63,721 nt of DNA from CAVXDP01 sp964562925 (GTDB lineage Archaea; Thermoproteota; Bathyarchaeia; 40CM-2-53-6; CAVXDP01). Of this stretch, positions 26,184 to 35,251 are shown in pieces. A program made the translations under genes and the position numbers. The stretch spans positions 1 through 63,721 of the forward strand of contig CAZLVF010000006.1 in NCBI GenBank assembly GCA_964562925.1. The letters run 5' to 3'. The notes under the pieces are model-generated. The model had not been told where the DNA came from, did no database searches, and saw only the letters and a list, made by a program, of their open reading frames with translations. How positions within the stretch are numbered: the stretch's first letter is position 1; each line of letters opens with the position of its first letter.

Positions 26184-26303
26184 ATGAGCACATGCCAGAG
26201 ATGCGGCCGGTACATATGTGAGTGGCAAAGATCAGCTGAAAGGAGTATGTGCGACGTCTGTTTCATTGAGGAGATACGTGAGGAAGATACGAACCGAGGT
26301 TGA
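26184..26303 (+). CDS. Tiny zinc-finger protein
   Basis: A 39-residue protein: CQRCGRYICEWQ near the N-terminus and MCDVCF about 12 residues later, two CxxC pairs suitable for one zinc ion, then an acidic tail EEIREEDTNRG. The arrangement resembles short treble-clef or rubredoxin-like knuckles found as free archaeal microproteins. It lies 45 nt after the MtrA-like gene on the same strand and may be co-transcribed with it. I know no function. Confidence 0.55.
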   Translation: MSTCQRCGRYICEWQRSAERSMCDVCFIEEIREEDTNRG

Positions 26304-26765
26304 ACCCAGAGCGAACGCGGTGGTCGATGCAGGGCCGGTCGTCCTGTTCACTGCTCCAATAGGCTTGGCTCAGTCGACGGTCCCCTCGGAGTCGAATGCT
26401 CTGATCGATTCTGGCAACTTGGTGGGGCGTAAGGAAGACCATGAGAAGTTTTGCTCGGTTGCTTTCCAAGATCTACGGAGCAGATTGCCTAAGCAGATTT
26501 TCTCGCTAATCGTTTGACATAATCCGCACGATATCGTTCGAAGAGCGTGATTTGATATGGAAGCTGGATTTACAGGTCGGTTAGCCTTGGAGGCACCCGC
26601 CTTCCTCCTACCCCCTCCAGAAGCAGCGCATCTACCGATCCAGAACGTGGCGACCATAGGAGGCAGGGAGCAACGATCCATACGAGGAGCTTAGGTTAAC
26701 AGAACTGTTGAGTTTCACTGAATCGCTGGAGGCTTTCTCAGCTCCGAGCATAGAAACTTTTCAAT
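26304..26765. other. Intergenic region, no supported gene
   Basis: About 460 bases between the zinc-finger microgene and the scpB stop. Open frames exist on both strands, including a 45-codon frame from 26556, but none shows protein-family character. No RNA gene or repeat was recognised. Confidence 0.35.
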
Positions 26766-27395
26766 CTATTTCTGAGTTTCTGCAGGCGAGGCTTCGGTCT
26801 TATCGAGAGCTTCATCAGGTGGGTTCGGTCGATGAATAACATCGCCAGGCTTGACTATTTGAAGTTCTTTGAACAGCTTCTGGAGCTGCCTCTTCATGGC
26901 CCCGACGTCATGGCTGAGGTTGAAATAGTCTGCAAAGGTCTCGCTCGTTCTCAAGATTTTTGTCTTTCCAGCCTTCTCGTCAACTACCAAACCCGAGTCC
27001 TTCAGTTGTTTCACATACTCATACGTGAGTTTTCCCCGGACTTTCACCACATACGCCTGTGAAACAGGCTGTTTTACAGCTATAAACGAGAGAGTCTTCA
27101 GTGGCCCCAGAGTCAAGAGTTGGCGCGTCGCAAGCTTCTTGACAGCTGCCACATACTCGGGTTTCAGCTGCATTACGAACCGTCCATCCTCTAGCTCCAA
27201 TATCTGAATCGAGCTATGGATCTGCTCGTACCTCTCGCGAAGTTTCTTGGCGAGGTCGTGAACAGTGCTCTCTGACTTTACTTTGAGGATTGATCCGAGG
27301 AGCTTCAGGTCGAGCGGCCTACCTGTCACGTAGAGCGCAGCCTCAACCATCGCGAGTTGTTCTCTCTCCCTCTGGGATAATGGTTCAGGCTGCAA
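26766..27395 (-). CDS. scpB: Segregation and condensation protein ScpB
   Basis: A 209-residue ScpB with two winged-helix domains: the N-terminal one begins QREREQLAMVEAALYVTGRPLDLKLLGSILKV, and the second contains ALKTLSFIAVKQPVSQAYVVKVRG-like sequence with YEYVKQLKDSGLV. In bacteria and archaea ScpB dimers (KITE proteins) bind the kleisin ScpA and regulate SMC. Its first 11 bases overlap the end of scpA. Third gene of the smc-scpA-scpB operon. Confidence 0.88.
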   Translation of the reverse strand: MQPEPLSQREREQLAMVEAALYVTGRPLDLKLLGSILKVKSESTVHDLAKKLRERYEQIHSSIQILELEDGRFVMQLKPEYVAAVKKLATRQLLTLGPLKTLSFIAVKQPVSQAYVVKVRGKLTYEYVKQLKDSGLVVDEKAGKTKILRTSETFADYFNLSHDVGAMKRQLQKLFKELQIVKPGDVIHRPNPPDEALDKTEASPAETQK

Positions 27396-28059
27396 CTGTG
27401 GACGTTACCTCTCTGACTAGTATGGCTATATCGCCAAACTCTTGGTCTTGTTGTAACGTTATCTTTCCTTGGATCGCAAGGAACAGGAGCATTATGAAGT
27501 CTCTTACTATGTCTAGGAAGCGTTTATTTCCAGTTAGGTTGAGAAACGATATCGGGCCTTCTCTCTTGGCTCTCTTGACTAGGTCTGAGTAGAACTCTCC
27601 TATGTGCTTGTCGATGTTCATGAGAAACTCGTCTAGGTGCTTCAGTACGGCGGGCGGTGTTAGGAGAGGCTTCTTTTCCAAGAGAGCTAACCGTTCGCTT
27701 TCCAACACTTCCTCTAGGGTTCTTAGCACCTCAGAGATCGATGTTGACGTATACTCGAACCTTATCGGCATGGGCAGGGCAGGAGGAACGTAGTCTTGAG
27801 GTCTGGGTTGAGGAGGTTTTGGAGGCTCCTCCATCTTGAGAACCTCCTCTGACTTCAGCCTGTGGATTATCGATGATGACAATAGAGCGATTCCTGAGGC
27901 GGGGAAGTCGATGTATCCTTTCTCGTTCATCTGAGCCAAGAAAGAGTTCAGTATGTTGGTCAGGTTGACATCCCATGGCTTCAGCCTATGCACCCTTAGC
28001 AGGTCGAATAGGATGACGTAGGGTGGGCGGAGCCAGAACGGTTTCTCCAGCTCTGTCAC
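27385..28059 (-). CDS. scpA: Segregation and condensation protein ScpA (kleisin)
   Basis: A 224-residue ScpA: an N-terminal helical domain that binds the SMC neck (PPYVILFDLLRVHRLKPWDVNLTNILNSFL, FPASGIALLSSSIIHRLKSEEVL), a proline-rich linker (EEPPKPPQPRPQDYVPPALP), and a C-terminal winged helix that binds the SMC head. It bridges the two SMC heads. Its start overlaps the smc stop by 4 nt, so translation is coupled. Confidence 0.88.
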   Translation of the reverse strand: MTELEKPFWLRPPYVILFDLLRVHRLKPWDVNLTNILNSFLAQMNEKGYIDFPASGIALLSSSIIHRLKSEEVLKMEEPPKPPQPRPQDYVPPALPMPIRFEYTSTSISEVLRTLEEVLESERLALLEKKPLLTPPAVLKHLDEFLMNIDKHIGEFYSDLVKRAKREGPISFLNLTGNKRFLDIVRDFIMLLFLAIQGKITLQQDQEFGDIAILVREVTSTVAA

Positions 28060-31000
28060 GTTCGTGCCTCCGGCATAGGAAGCGAAACGGCCTGGGAGAC
28101 TCCTTCTTGGATGTAGACCCCGTAGATCCTGTCGGCCCTAGAGATGGTTATGTCCCTTAATGAGACTACGATGAACTGCGACCCTCTCGAGCGTTCTCTA
28201 AGTAGATCAGCCAGCCTCTGTGTGTTGAGAACGTCGAGATGAGCGTCGATCTCGTCAAATATGTAGAAGGGCATCGGGTTGATCGATTGAAGTGCTAGAA
28301 TGAAACAGACCGTTGCAACAGACTTCTCGCCTCCACTCGCGCTGCCGATTGTGAGTTCGGCTTTTCCGGGGAACCTCAGGTAGATGTCCATTCCGCCCTT
28401 GAACGGGTCTTCCTGGTTTTCAAGTAGAAGCCTTCCAGATCCGCCGTTGGATATCTTGGAGAATATCTCTTGGAAGTTTCTGTTCACGCTGTTGAAGGCT
28501 TTCATAAATGTATCGTACTTCTTTCTCTCCAGCTCGTTCATGAAGTCTATTATGGTAAGCTTTTCATTCGAGAGTTCGTTTATTCTGGTGGAGAGCTGCT
28601 TATAGATCTCCTTCTGTTCTTCATACTGAGTCACGGCAAGCTGGTTCACCGCTCCGATCTCTTCAAGTTCACGTTTAATCAGGTTAAGCGTCGATTCAGC
28701 CTCGTTCACTTCTTCAGAGTCGGCCTGAACCACATCTTGATATCCGAGCTCCTGAAGCTCTTTTAGAAGATATGAGGCCTGTATCTCCTTCTCCTTGAGT
28801 TCTCCACTCAACTGGTTTGTTTCTGTATTAAGTTGCTCATACTTTTCAAAGAGCGCCTTCGTTTGCGACTCTAAGAATTTGAGTTTCGTTTGAAACTCGT
28901 CTCTAGTATTTCGGACTGTAGACAGTTCTTCAGAGATTGATTTGCGTTCGACCTCGAGTTGGGAGAGCTGGTTGAGTGAATCGTCTACGTTTGTCCTCTC
29001 TTTCTGGATGCTTTCTTTTAGTGTGGTTATCTCTTCCTCAAGCTCCGAGACCCGTGTTCTCATCTGTTGGAGGTTTGGTTCTAGGATCTGAATCGATGAC
29101 TCGAGCGTTCCGATCCTGCTATCGATCTCTGAGAGTTTCCGTTGGAGTTCGCTGGTTTCTTTCGACAATTCTAGGTGCTTCTGCTGAGATTGGGAGAGCT
29201 TTGCAGGATCAACTTTCGATCTAGCGGCTTCTCTTCTCTTTATCAGCTCGTCAAGTCTACTTCTAATCTTAGATCTTCTACCACCCATTAGTACGTTTTG
29301 ATTCTTTTCGTTATGGACTTCGACGCTAAGTTCGTCGATCCTCCTGAGAATGTTTGAGAGTGTACTCTTCGCTCTTTGAAGGCTCGTTTCAACATTTGAC
29401 ATCTCTCCATCTATGTGAACGATCGATCCTTCAGAGTGAACTTTGTTTTCTTTGAGTGCGTCAAGCTCGGCCTGAAGTCGTTCGACATCCTCTTCGCTCT
29501 TGGTGACTAACGTTTCAAGTGACTTTATCATTCTTTCAAGGTTCTCGACGGCTAGAGTCTTTGAAATCAAAAATTCGATGTCAAGGGGTTTTCGATAGTA
29601 TCCTCCTTCTATTCCTCCTTCAGGCTCGTAGACTTCGCCACTTAATGAGACAGCCCTGACGCCGTTCACGGCTGCCATATACGCTGCTTTTTGGCTGTTT
29701 GCTAGGACTGTATCTCCAAAAACAAAGTTGACTGCAGGTTTCAAGGGTTCTTCAACTTGGACGAGGCTTGCAATCGGTCCGATGATGTCAGGGTCGTCCT
29801 CGGGCCAATTAACGCTAGGGATGGATGAGAGGCTCTCCAATGGGACAATCTTTATCCTGCCCATTCTTGTTCGTTTCAGGCTCTCTATGCATTGGACAGC
29901 TGATTCTACGTTTTTGACAACAAGAGCTTTCATCCATCCGGCTGAAGCTGTTTCCAACGCCTTCCGATAATCCTCTGGAACCTTAACCAGTCTATCGAGC
30001 CTTCCAACCACATCTGGAATTGCTCCGGCCCGGCCTAGTTCTTCTACCGATTGTAGAGCCTTCTCTTCTGCTCCGAAGGTCTGAACAACGTCCTTTTGAA
30101 TCTCAAACTCGAAAGTAGTCGCAGAAGCTCTCTCCACGATCTCCTTAGATTCTCGAATATCACCCAGTTTGCTCTCTTTGAGCTCTGCGTGATCTCTGAT
30201 CTTCTTCTCTATCTCCTCCAGTTGTTTCTGCTCCTCGATGCGTAGATTTGCTAGATCTTTAGATCTCTTCTCTATCTCTTCTATCAGCCGTTCATACTCG
30301 ATCTTCCTACTCTCAAGGGTCTTTAGATGTCCGAAGACAAGTTGGAGCTTAACCGAGCCTGCGTCTATCTCTGCACCTAGCTTCGCCTCTTCGCAGGACA
30401 GTTCATTGATACTATCTTCCAGATTCTGCAGTTCTTTGTTGAAGGCATCAACCGTCCTTGCAGCGTCTTGGACATCTTTCCATATCTCGGTCTCAACCGT
30501 CGTCTTTTCGGTAAGTACAGTATACAGGTTCTCTCTGGCTTCTCTCAGCCTTAAGAGCTCAGCCTTGTGGCTTTCAACGGTCTTCACAACTTCGTCTATC
30601 TGCTTTTCAAGGTCTTGCTTCTCCTTTTCAACTCTCTTCAGTCGCGTCTCGCTGGAGCCGGTTTCTGTCTGAGACTTTGCTATCTCCCTAGATCGCTCCC
30701 CGATCGTTCGCTCAACCTCGAACATCCTAGCTGTCCATTGATCAACAGTCTCACGTTCAAGCCTCTGTTTCTCATCCTCGATCTGGACTTTCTCATTTGA
30801 AACTCTGTCTCGCTCCTGTCTTACCCTCTCGGCTTCGACTCGCCTCTTTTCGGAATACTCTCTCTTCTTTGATGCTTCTTCCTGTAAGCTCTTGATCCTG
30901 CTCGAAAGCATGAGAGCTTTAGACCGGTTGAACTCGTCCTTGAGAAATCTATACCTTAAGAAATCGTTTCTCTCTCTTTCGAGAGATTCGACGCGGGATC

Positions 31001-31592
31001 TTACCTCATCTACCTTGGCTGATGCAACCTTCAGGTTCACGTCTGCCTGCTGTAATTGAACCTGAGCCTCAGCCTTCTTCGCATCGTAGACGGCGATTCC
31101 TATCATATCCTCAACGATCTTTCTTCTCTCTTCAGGTGTAACCTCCGCTAATCTCGTGATCGCATGCTGCGGTACAATGTTGAAGCCTGTAACCTCTATA
31201 CCGGCCGAGGAGAGAATCTCAGTAACCTGCTTTCTAGGTATCCTGCGTCCGTTGATTCTGTATACTCCCTCTCCACCCCTGACGAACTCTCTCGATACAG
31301 TAACCAAGTCGGAATCGACCGGGATCCGTCTATCCGAGTTTTCGAATTGAATAGCCGCATAGGCAGAGCGCAGGTGGGTTTGAGTTGTCTTGGAAATGAG
31401 GTCTCCAAGAGACCCGCCGCGCAACTCTTTCGGGCTGAGTTCACCTAGAGTGAACTTGACGCTGTCCACTATGTTGCTCTTTCCGGAACCGTTGGCTCCT
31501 GTGATGACGGTGAAGCCTCTATCTAATGACAGTGAGACCTTCTTGCCAAAGGTCTTGAAACCTCTCAGGTCGATTCTTTTGATATAGACCAA
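28056..31592 (-). CDS. smc: Chromosome segregation protein SMC
   Basis: A full-length 1178-residue SMC. Walker A is GANGSGKSN (32-40); coiled coil from about 165 to 500 and 680 to 1010; the hinge is in between (ELGRAGAIPDVVGRLDRLVKVPEDYRKALETA...VVKNVESAVQCIESLK). Near the C-terminus are the ABC signature SASGGEKS and Walker B FYIFDEIDAHLD. It forms a homodimeric ring with ScpA and ScpB and organises the chromosome. It starts with ATG, and all three subunits are in one operon transcribed leftwards. Confidence 0.95.
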   Translation of the reverse strand: MVYIKRIDLRGFKTFGKKVSLSLDRGFTVITGANGSGKSNIVDSVKFTLGELSPKELRGGSLGDLISKTTQTHLRSAYAAIQFENSDRRIPVDSDLVTVSREFVRGGEGVYRINGRRIPRKQVTEILSSAGIEVTGFNIVPQHAITRLAEVTPEERRKIVEDMIGIAVYDAKKAEAQVQLQQADVNLKVASAKVDEVRSRVESLERERNDFLRYRFLKDEFNRSKALMLSSRIKSLQEEASKKREYSEKRRVEAERVRQERDRVSNEKVQIEDEKQRLERETVDQWTARMFEVERTIGERSREIAKSQTETGSSETRLKRVEKEKQDLEKQIDEVVKTVESHKAELLRLREARENLYTVLTEKTTVETEIWKDVQDAARTVDAFNKELQNLEDSINELSCEEAKLGAEIDAGSVKLQLVFGHLKTLESRKIEYERLIEEIEKRSKDLANLRIEEQKQLEEIEKKIRDHAELKESKLGDIRESKEIVERASATTFEFEIQKDVVQTFGAEEKALQSVEELGRAGAIPDVVGRLDRLVKVPEDYRKALETASAGWMKALVVKNVESAVQCIESLKRTRMGRIKIVPLESLSSIPSVNWPEDDPDIIGPIASLVQVEEPLKPAVNFVFGDTVLANSQKAAYMAAVNGVRAVSLSGEVYEPEGGIEGGYYRKPLDIEFLISKTLAVENLERMIKSLETLVTKSEEDVERLQAELDALKENKVHSEGSIVHIDGEMSNVETSLQRAKSTLSNILRRIDELSVEVHNEKNQNVLMGGRRSKIRSRLDELIKRREAARSKVDPAKLSQSQQKHLELSKETSELQRKLSEIDSRIGTLESSIQILEPNLQQMRTRVSELEEEITTLKESIQKERTNVDDSLNQLSQLEVERKSISEELSTVRNTRDEFQTKLKFLESQTKALFEKYEQLNTETNQLSGELKEKEIQASYLLKELQELGYQDVVQADSEEVNEAESTLNLIKRELEEIGAVNQLAVTQYEEQKEIYKQLSTRINELSNEKLTIIDFMNELERKKYDTFMKAFNSVNRNFQEIFSKISNGGSGRLLLENQEDPFKGGMDIYLRFPGKAELTIGSASGGEKSVATVCFILALQSINPMPFYIFDEIDAHLDVLNTQRLADLLRERSRGSQFIVVSLRDITISRADRIYGVYIQEGVSQAVSLPMPEART

Positions 31593-31782
31593 TCGCTAGG
31601 AGCCCGGCCGGTACAATTCACACGCCGGTAGGTGAGAGGGAACGAGAATTTAGCGGTTCCTGTCAAGAATATGTAGCACACGATCGTTGTAGGGCTTGTA
31701 TGTCATATTGTCTGTATCAAATTCCATTCAGAACCGAGTGAGAGTAGTCAATGTTCGGACCGATCGATGCATATTCTTCTCT

Positions 31783-32565
31783 TCAGGCTCCGAACCTTCG
31801 TTTTCGCTGTTGGTAGGTTCTGATCGCTCGGAGAAGATCTATCTTCCTAAAGTCAGGCCAGTAGACGTCTAGGAAGCATAGCTCGCTATAGGCTGACTGC
31901 CAAAGGAGAAATCCGCTGAGCCTCTCCTCTCCGGATGTTCTCACTACAAGGTCGGGATATGGGTTTGGAAGATGCGCTGTGTACAGATAGTTGCTGAAGA
32001 GCTTCTCGTCGATCTGAGCTGAGGTAAGTTTTCCATACTCTACGTCTCTTCCAAGTTTCTTCGCGGCATCAACTATCTCTGCTCTTCCACCGTAGGCGAT
32101 TGCTATATTCAGGTAGTGGCCATCGTAGTTGCTTGTAGTTTGCTCCACCCTTTCAAAGATCTCACGCATGCTCTTGGGAAGTAGCTCCAGTCTTCCTAGG
32201 GCTTTAACCCGCACACGGTTCTCATGTATTCTCGAATCATCTCCTAGACGTCTCAGCTGATTCTCAATCAGTTTCAAAACCCCCTCCACCTCGTGCCCCT
32301 TCCTGTTGAAGTTCTCGGTAGAAAAAGTGTAGACGGTTACCGTCTTTATGTTCAGGTCGAGCGCCCAATCGAGAAACTCTTCGCCCGTCTTCGCGCCTCT
32401 TTCATGGCCTAGGATCGAAGGCAGAGAATGCCCGGAAGCCCATCTTCTGTTCCCGTCAAGAATCAAGGCTATATGCTCCGGCATCCGGTCAGCTCTCACT
32501 TGTCTGTCTAACCATTTCTCATACAGTTTGTAGACGCCTATAGATCTAAGAAATCCTCTTAGCAA
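31783..32565 (-). CDS. uppS: cis-Prenyltransferase (undecaprenyl-diphosphate synthase family)
   Basis: A 260-residue cis-prenyl diphosphate synthase. The signature IALILDGNRRWA holds the catalytic Asp; GAKTGEEFLDWALDLNIKTVTVYTFSTENFNR and LVVRTSGEERLSGFLLWQSAYSELCF are further conserved blocks. It elongates an allylic diphosphate with isopentenyl diphosphate to the long-chain polyprenyl carrier used for N-glycan assembly. A short N-terminal segment before MPEH is variable. It starts 10 nt after the upstream phosphorylase stop, so they form an operon. Confidence 0.92.
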   Translation of the reverse strand: MLRGFLRSIGVYKLYEKWLDRQVRADRMPEHIALILDGNRRWASGHSLPSILGHERGAKTGEEFLDWALDLNIKTVTVYTFSTENFNRKGHEVEGVLKLIENQLRRLGDDSRIHENRVRVKALGRLELLPKSMREIFERVEQTTSNYDGHYLNIAIAYGGRAEIVDAAKKLGRDVEYGKLTSAQIDEKLFSNYLYTAHLPNPYPDLVVRTSGEERLSGFLLWQSAYSELCFLDVYWPDFRKIDLLRAIRTYQQRKRRFGA

Positions 32566-32574
32566 GTCTTCAAC

Positions 32575-33363
32575 CTACATCTTCGCGTGCTCGAGAGCTC
32601 TTGAACAAGAACATCCTCTCTCCCTCGGGATTGACTTGATCGTCTCGTCAAGAATCTCTTTAATGGCCTGTATGCTCTTTCGGGCTATATCGGTGACCTC
32701 TTCCGCCGTTAACCTGCTCTGTAGGCCCGCCGCCATATTCGAGACGAAACATATCGCGGCATAGCAGATCTCAAGTTCTCTGGCAAGAAACACTTCGGGA
32801 GAGCCGGTCATGCCCACGATGTCGCATCCGATACTCTTCATCATCCTGATCTCTGCAGGTGTCTCAAATCTCGGGCCTTCTGTTGCTGCAAGAACCGTTG
32901 CTTCCCAAGACTGCTTGCCCAGTTTCACTGAAGACGCTGAAAGGAACTTCCTCAGTTCGGGACAGTATGGATCGGTCACATCTATGTGAGTTACAGGCGC
33001 TTCATCATAGAATGTGGCTATCCTCGTCTTGGTGAAGTCTATTATGTCTGATGGAACCACTAGGTCGCCTGGTTTGTACCTCTCGTTTATCGCTCCTACC
33101 GCGTTGGTTGATATGATTCGTTCTACTCCGATCTTTTTCAGACTCCAAATGTTTGCGCGGTAATTGACTCTGTGCGGTGGGATCTCATGTTCTAGTCCAT
33201 GTCTGGGTAGGAAGGCTACAGGATGCTCGCCTAAGGTCCCAGTGGATATGGGTGGCGAGATACCGTAGGGGGTTCCCATTCTGAATCGTTCAGCCTTGTC
33301 CAAGAGGCGTTCTAGGCCTGTGCCTCCAATCAGCGCTATCCTCGCTTGATGCAACCGTTCCAC
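32575..33363 (-). CDS. MTAP/PNP family phosphorylase, 6-oxopurine (methylthioinosine) type
   Basis: About 262 residues from a GTG (MERLHQARIALIGGTG); the frame is open to 33474 but this overlaps the coiled-coil gene. Family motifs: IGGTGLE, LPRHGLEHEIPPHRVNYRAN, STNAVGAI, and MTGSPEVFLARELEICYAA. The base-binding segment reads FVSNMAAG with Asn, where 6-aminopurine-specific MTAPs have Asp; this fits methylthioinosine or 6-oxopurine phosphorylases such as the methanogen type. The enzyme would release the purine and sugar 1-phosphate in methionine salvage. The specificity is inferred from one position, so plain MTAP remains possible. Confidence 0.8.
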   Translation of the reverse strand: MERLHQARIALIGGTGLERLLDKAERFRMGTPYGISPPISTGTLGEHPVAFLPRHGLEHEIPPHRVNYRANIWSLKKIGVERIISTNAVGAINERYKPGDLVVPSDIIDFTKTRIATFYDEAPVTHIDVTDPYCPELRKFLSASSVKLGKQSWEATVLAATEGPRFETPAEIRMMKSIGCDIVGMTGSPEVFLARELEICYAAICFVSNMAAGLQSRLTAEEVTDIARKSIQAIKEILDETIKSIPRERGCSCSRALEHAKM

Positions 33364-33433
33364 GTCCCAGTTATCTTCAGAAACGTCGAGGACAGAGAAA
33401 ACTCTATTGGCAGCGGTTTGGTCTTCTGCGGTC

Positions 33434-34375
33434 TCACACAGCTCCCCTATCGACAAGTAACTTGAACTCTTCAAACGTCAATTTCTTTCCCTTCTTCAAT
33501 TTATTCGTAGCTAGGTCCTCGATTTTCTTTCGTATCTCCTCCTCTTTGAGTGCTTCTTCAGCTTCGTAATAGCTCCTGATCTGATCTTCCAACTCCTTGA
33601 TCATCCCTAGCTTGGCTACGTACTCGAGATGTGCATTGTCGCCTTGGGTTCTAGTATTCATATAGGCGTGGTGGGCTTCATCCGCTTTCTTCTTTAATTC
33701 CGTAGCCGAGCTCACAATCTCCATCATCCTCTTATGGTAGACCTCGCTCTCCTCGGCAAGTTCTGTAAGCCGCTTATGAATGATGTTTGCTTGTAGTTCA
33801 ATAGACTTTGATTCATTATGGAGCTTGGCGATCTTCTTTTCTATCTCCTTCTTCTTCTTTAGAATGGCTAATTGGCCTTCAAGTTCTTTGACTCTTGAGA
33901 TAAGCTTGTACTCCTCTCTTTGCGACAGAGGGGTCGTCTGGATCTGCCACTCAAGTTTTTCCAGATCCTTCTTTGTGGACTGATAGGTTCCCGGCGCCTG
34001 TGTATCAAGTGCACGAAGCTTCTCTGTCAAGGCCTTGACTTCGGCCCGGTTTCTTGAAACAACGGCTCTCGCCTCATCTCGCTTTGCTTTCAGACTTTGA
34101 ACTTGAGCGTTCAACTCGTTCCGCTTGTTCTTGACTGTCTGGATCTCTTCCTTCAGTCTTTTGAATTTCTCGTTAAGCTCATCTCTTGTTTCCGCAAGTT
34201 TCTTAGCCTCTTTGTTGAGTTCATTACGTTGATTGCGAGACGTAGAAACCTGTTCCTCGAGGATCCTGACTTTCTCAGCGATCTCTCCAGGCTCCGACTC
34301 GTTCACTTGGCCGCCACCCAGACGTGACAGCCCTAGCTTCAAAAGCTTCAAGAGATAAGCTTTGTCTAGAGTCAA
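33434..34375 (-). CDS. Long coiled-coil protein, unknown function
   Basis: A 313-residue protein that is almost entirely heptad-repeat coiled coil, from about residue 30 to 285, interrupted around 125-150 (DTQAPGTYQSTKK, TTPLSQREE) as if the helix turns back. The C-terminal KKGKKLTFEEFKLLVDRGAV is a short basic end domain. The family is conserved in archaea with no defined role. It has no Walker motif, so it is not an SMC. It is the first gene of an operon with the phosphorylase and uppS. Starts with TTG. Confidence 0.7.
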   Translation of the reverse strand: MTLDKAYLLKLLKLGLSRLGGGQVNESEPGEIAEKVRILEEQVSTSRNQRNELNKEAKKLAETRDELNEKFKRLKEEIQTVKNKRNELNAQVQSLKAKRDEARAVVSRNRAEVKALTEKLRALDTQAPGTYQSTKKDLEKLEWQIQTTPLSQREEYKLISRVKELEGQLAILKKKKEIEKKIAKLHNESKSIELQANIIHKRLTELAEESEVYHKRMMEIVSSATELKKKADEAHHAYMNTRTQGDNAHLEYVAKLGMIKELEDQIRSYYEAEEALKEEEIRKKIEDLATNKLKKGKKLTFEEFKLLVDRGAV

Positions 34376-34551
34376 TCGAACGGGTGTCAGTCATTCCAGT
34401 CGAGAGTGGCCATGAATAGTCGCTCTGCGACGACGCTGGAACTAGAAAGCGAAAATGTGGGAGAGATGGAGATTTTCAAAAGACGAAGGAAAGGGCTATG
34501 GTTTGCTATCCAAGCTGCGGGAAAGATTGCCGGTGGGTCTAAGTTTGGAAC

Positions 34552-34701
34552 TCAGCGGCGTCTCTTTATTCCTGTTGGTCTAGCAACCCGCACGGACCCG
34601 TCGGAGAGAACATGAAACTCAACCACATCACCTGGCCGCAGTGACAGCAGCTCGCAGAGTCTCCTACCCAAGCCTCCAATATCCAACTCCGTCTGAGGCA
34701 T
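34552..34701 (-). CDS. Tiny AbrB-like protein
   Basis: A 49-residue protein whose core LGRRLCELLSLRPGDVVEFHVLSDGSVRVARP has the beta-hairpin pattern of AbrB/SpoVT swapped-hairpin domains; the tail GIKRRR is basic, suitable for DNA contact. The usual N-terminal GRIxIPK strand is degenerate (ELDIGG). It lies 27 nt behind the small zinc protein in the same frame, so the pair is probably one transcript. It may be a transcription factor or antitoxin; no toxin partner is visible. Confidence 0.5.
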   Translation of the reverse strand: MPQTELDIGGLGRRLCELLSLRPGDVVEFHVLSDGSVRVARPTGIKRRR

Positions 34702-34728
34702 CAGTTGATCGCTCCAAACTCGAGTCTG

Positions 34729-34860
34729 CTACGCGTTCGGCTCGATTCCACCGCATCTCCGGCAGTACTTCGCGTCTATCACGTCGTAGTCGTTTTCAAC
34801 TTGATCGATGACGAGAGAATCTTGGAAGCTGTGCCCCACTAGCCTACAAATGAAGTTCAC
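34729..34860 (-). CDS. Tiny zinc protein, DUF1660-like
   Basis: A 43-residue protein from a GTG: CRLVGHSFQ at residues 5-13 and YCRRCGGIEP at 32-41 give a Cys-His-Cys-Cys zinc site, the pattern of small DUF1660-type proteins often seen in phages and accessory regions. A TATA-like sequence (GTTAATATATC on the minus strand) lies about 45 nt upstream near 34902-34912. Followed by the AbrB-like gene. Confidence 0.5.
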   Translation of the reverse strand: MNFICRLVGHSFQDSLVIDQVENDYDVIDAKYCRRCGGIEPNA

Positions 34861-35032
34861 TCTCAATCGCCTCCGACGTGTCGATAGTTGTTGGTTGGTG
34901 ATATATTAACGTTCCGATATTGGTACGTTGACGTTCTCCACAATCTCAAGGAAGAAAGGCTCAATGAAAGGTTTCTTATTGGCAAACGCATATTTTCTAC
35001 GAGGCCGCATTCACTGCCTGAGGTGAAACAAG

Positions 35033-35077
35033 ATGGGCAAGCCACGACAGATAAGAAAGCCAAAGAAGAAGAAGTAG
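35033..35077 (+). CDS. Possible 14-residue basic microprotein
   Basis: ATG followed by 13 codons giving MGKPRQIRKPKKKK and a stop. A consensus ribosome binding site GAGGTGA lies 6 nt upstream, and a rho-independent-like hairpin begins 3 nt after the stop. The match to consensus at both ends makes translation plausible despite the length. Nine of 14 residues are basic, as in very small ribosomal proteins, but I recognise no family. Confidence 0.4.
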   Translation: MGKPRQIRKPKKKK

Positions 35078-35079
35078 AA

Positions 35080-35116
35080 GCCTTACTACGCGCGGTAAGG
35101 CGGCTCGGTTCTTTTT
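35080..35116 (+). terminator. Hairpin terminator after the microprotein ORF
   Basis: GCCTTAC (35080-35086) and GTAAGGC (35095-35101) pair perfectly across an 8-nt loop and are followed by a T-rich tract (GGTTCTTTTT) at 35107-35116. Such a hairpin is unusual in archaea, where T runs alone suffice. Confidence 0.6.
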
Positions 35117-35251
35117 CTCCGATTTAGTAGAGCTATGCGTCTCAGTTTATGTACAAACGCGTGTCCGCTAAGGATGTCATGAATTAGTTGGGATTGGCAA
35201 GACATAAAAAGCAAATCATACGTACTATGTTAGCCAAGCGAATCTGTCTGC

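Noticed and set aside
26218..26517. 99-codon frame downstream of the MtrA-like gene
   Set aside because: It overlaps, in another frame, the zinc-finger microgene whose cysteine pattern is much more convincing; its own sequence has no family character.
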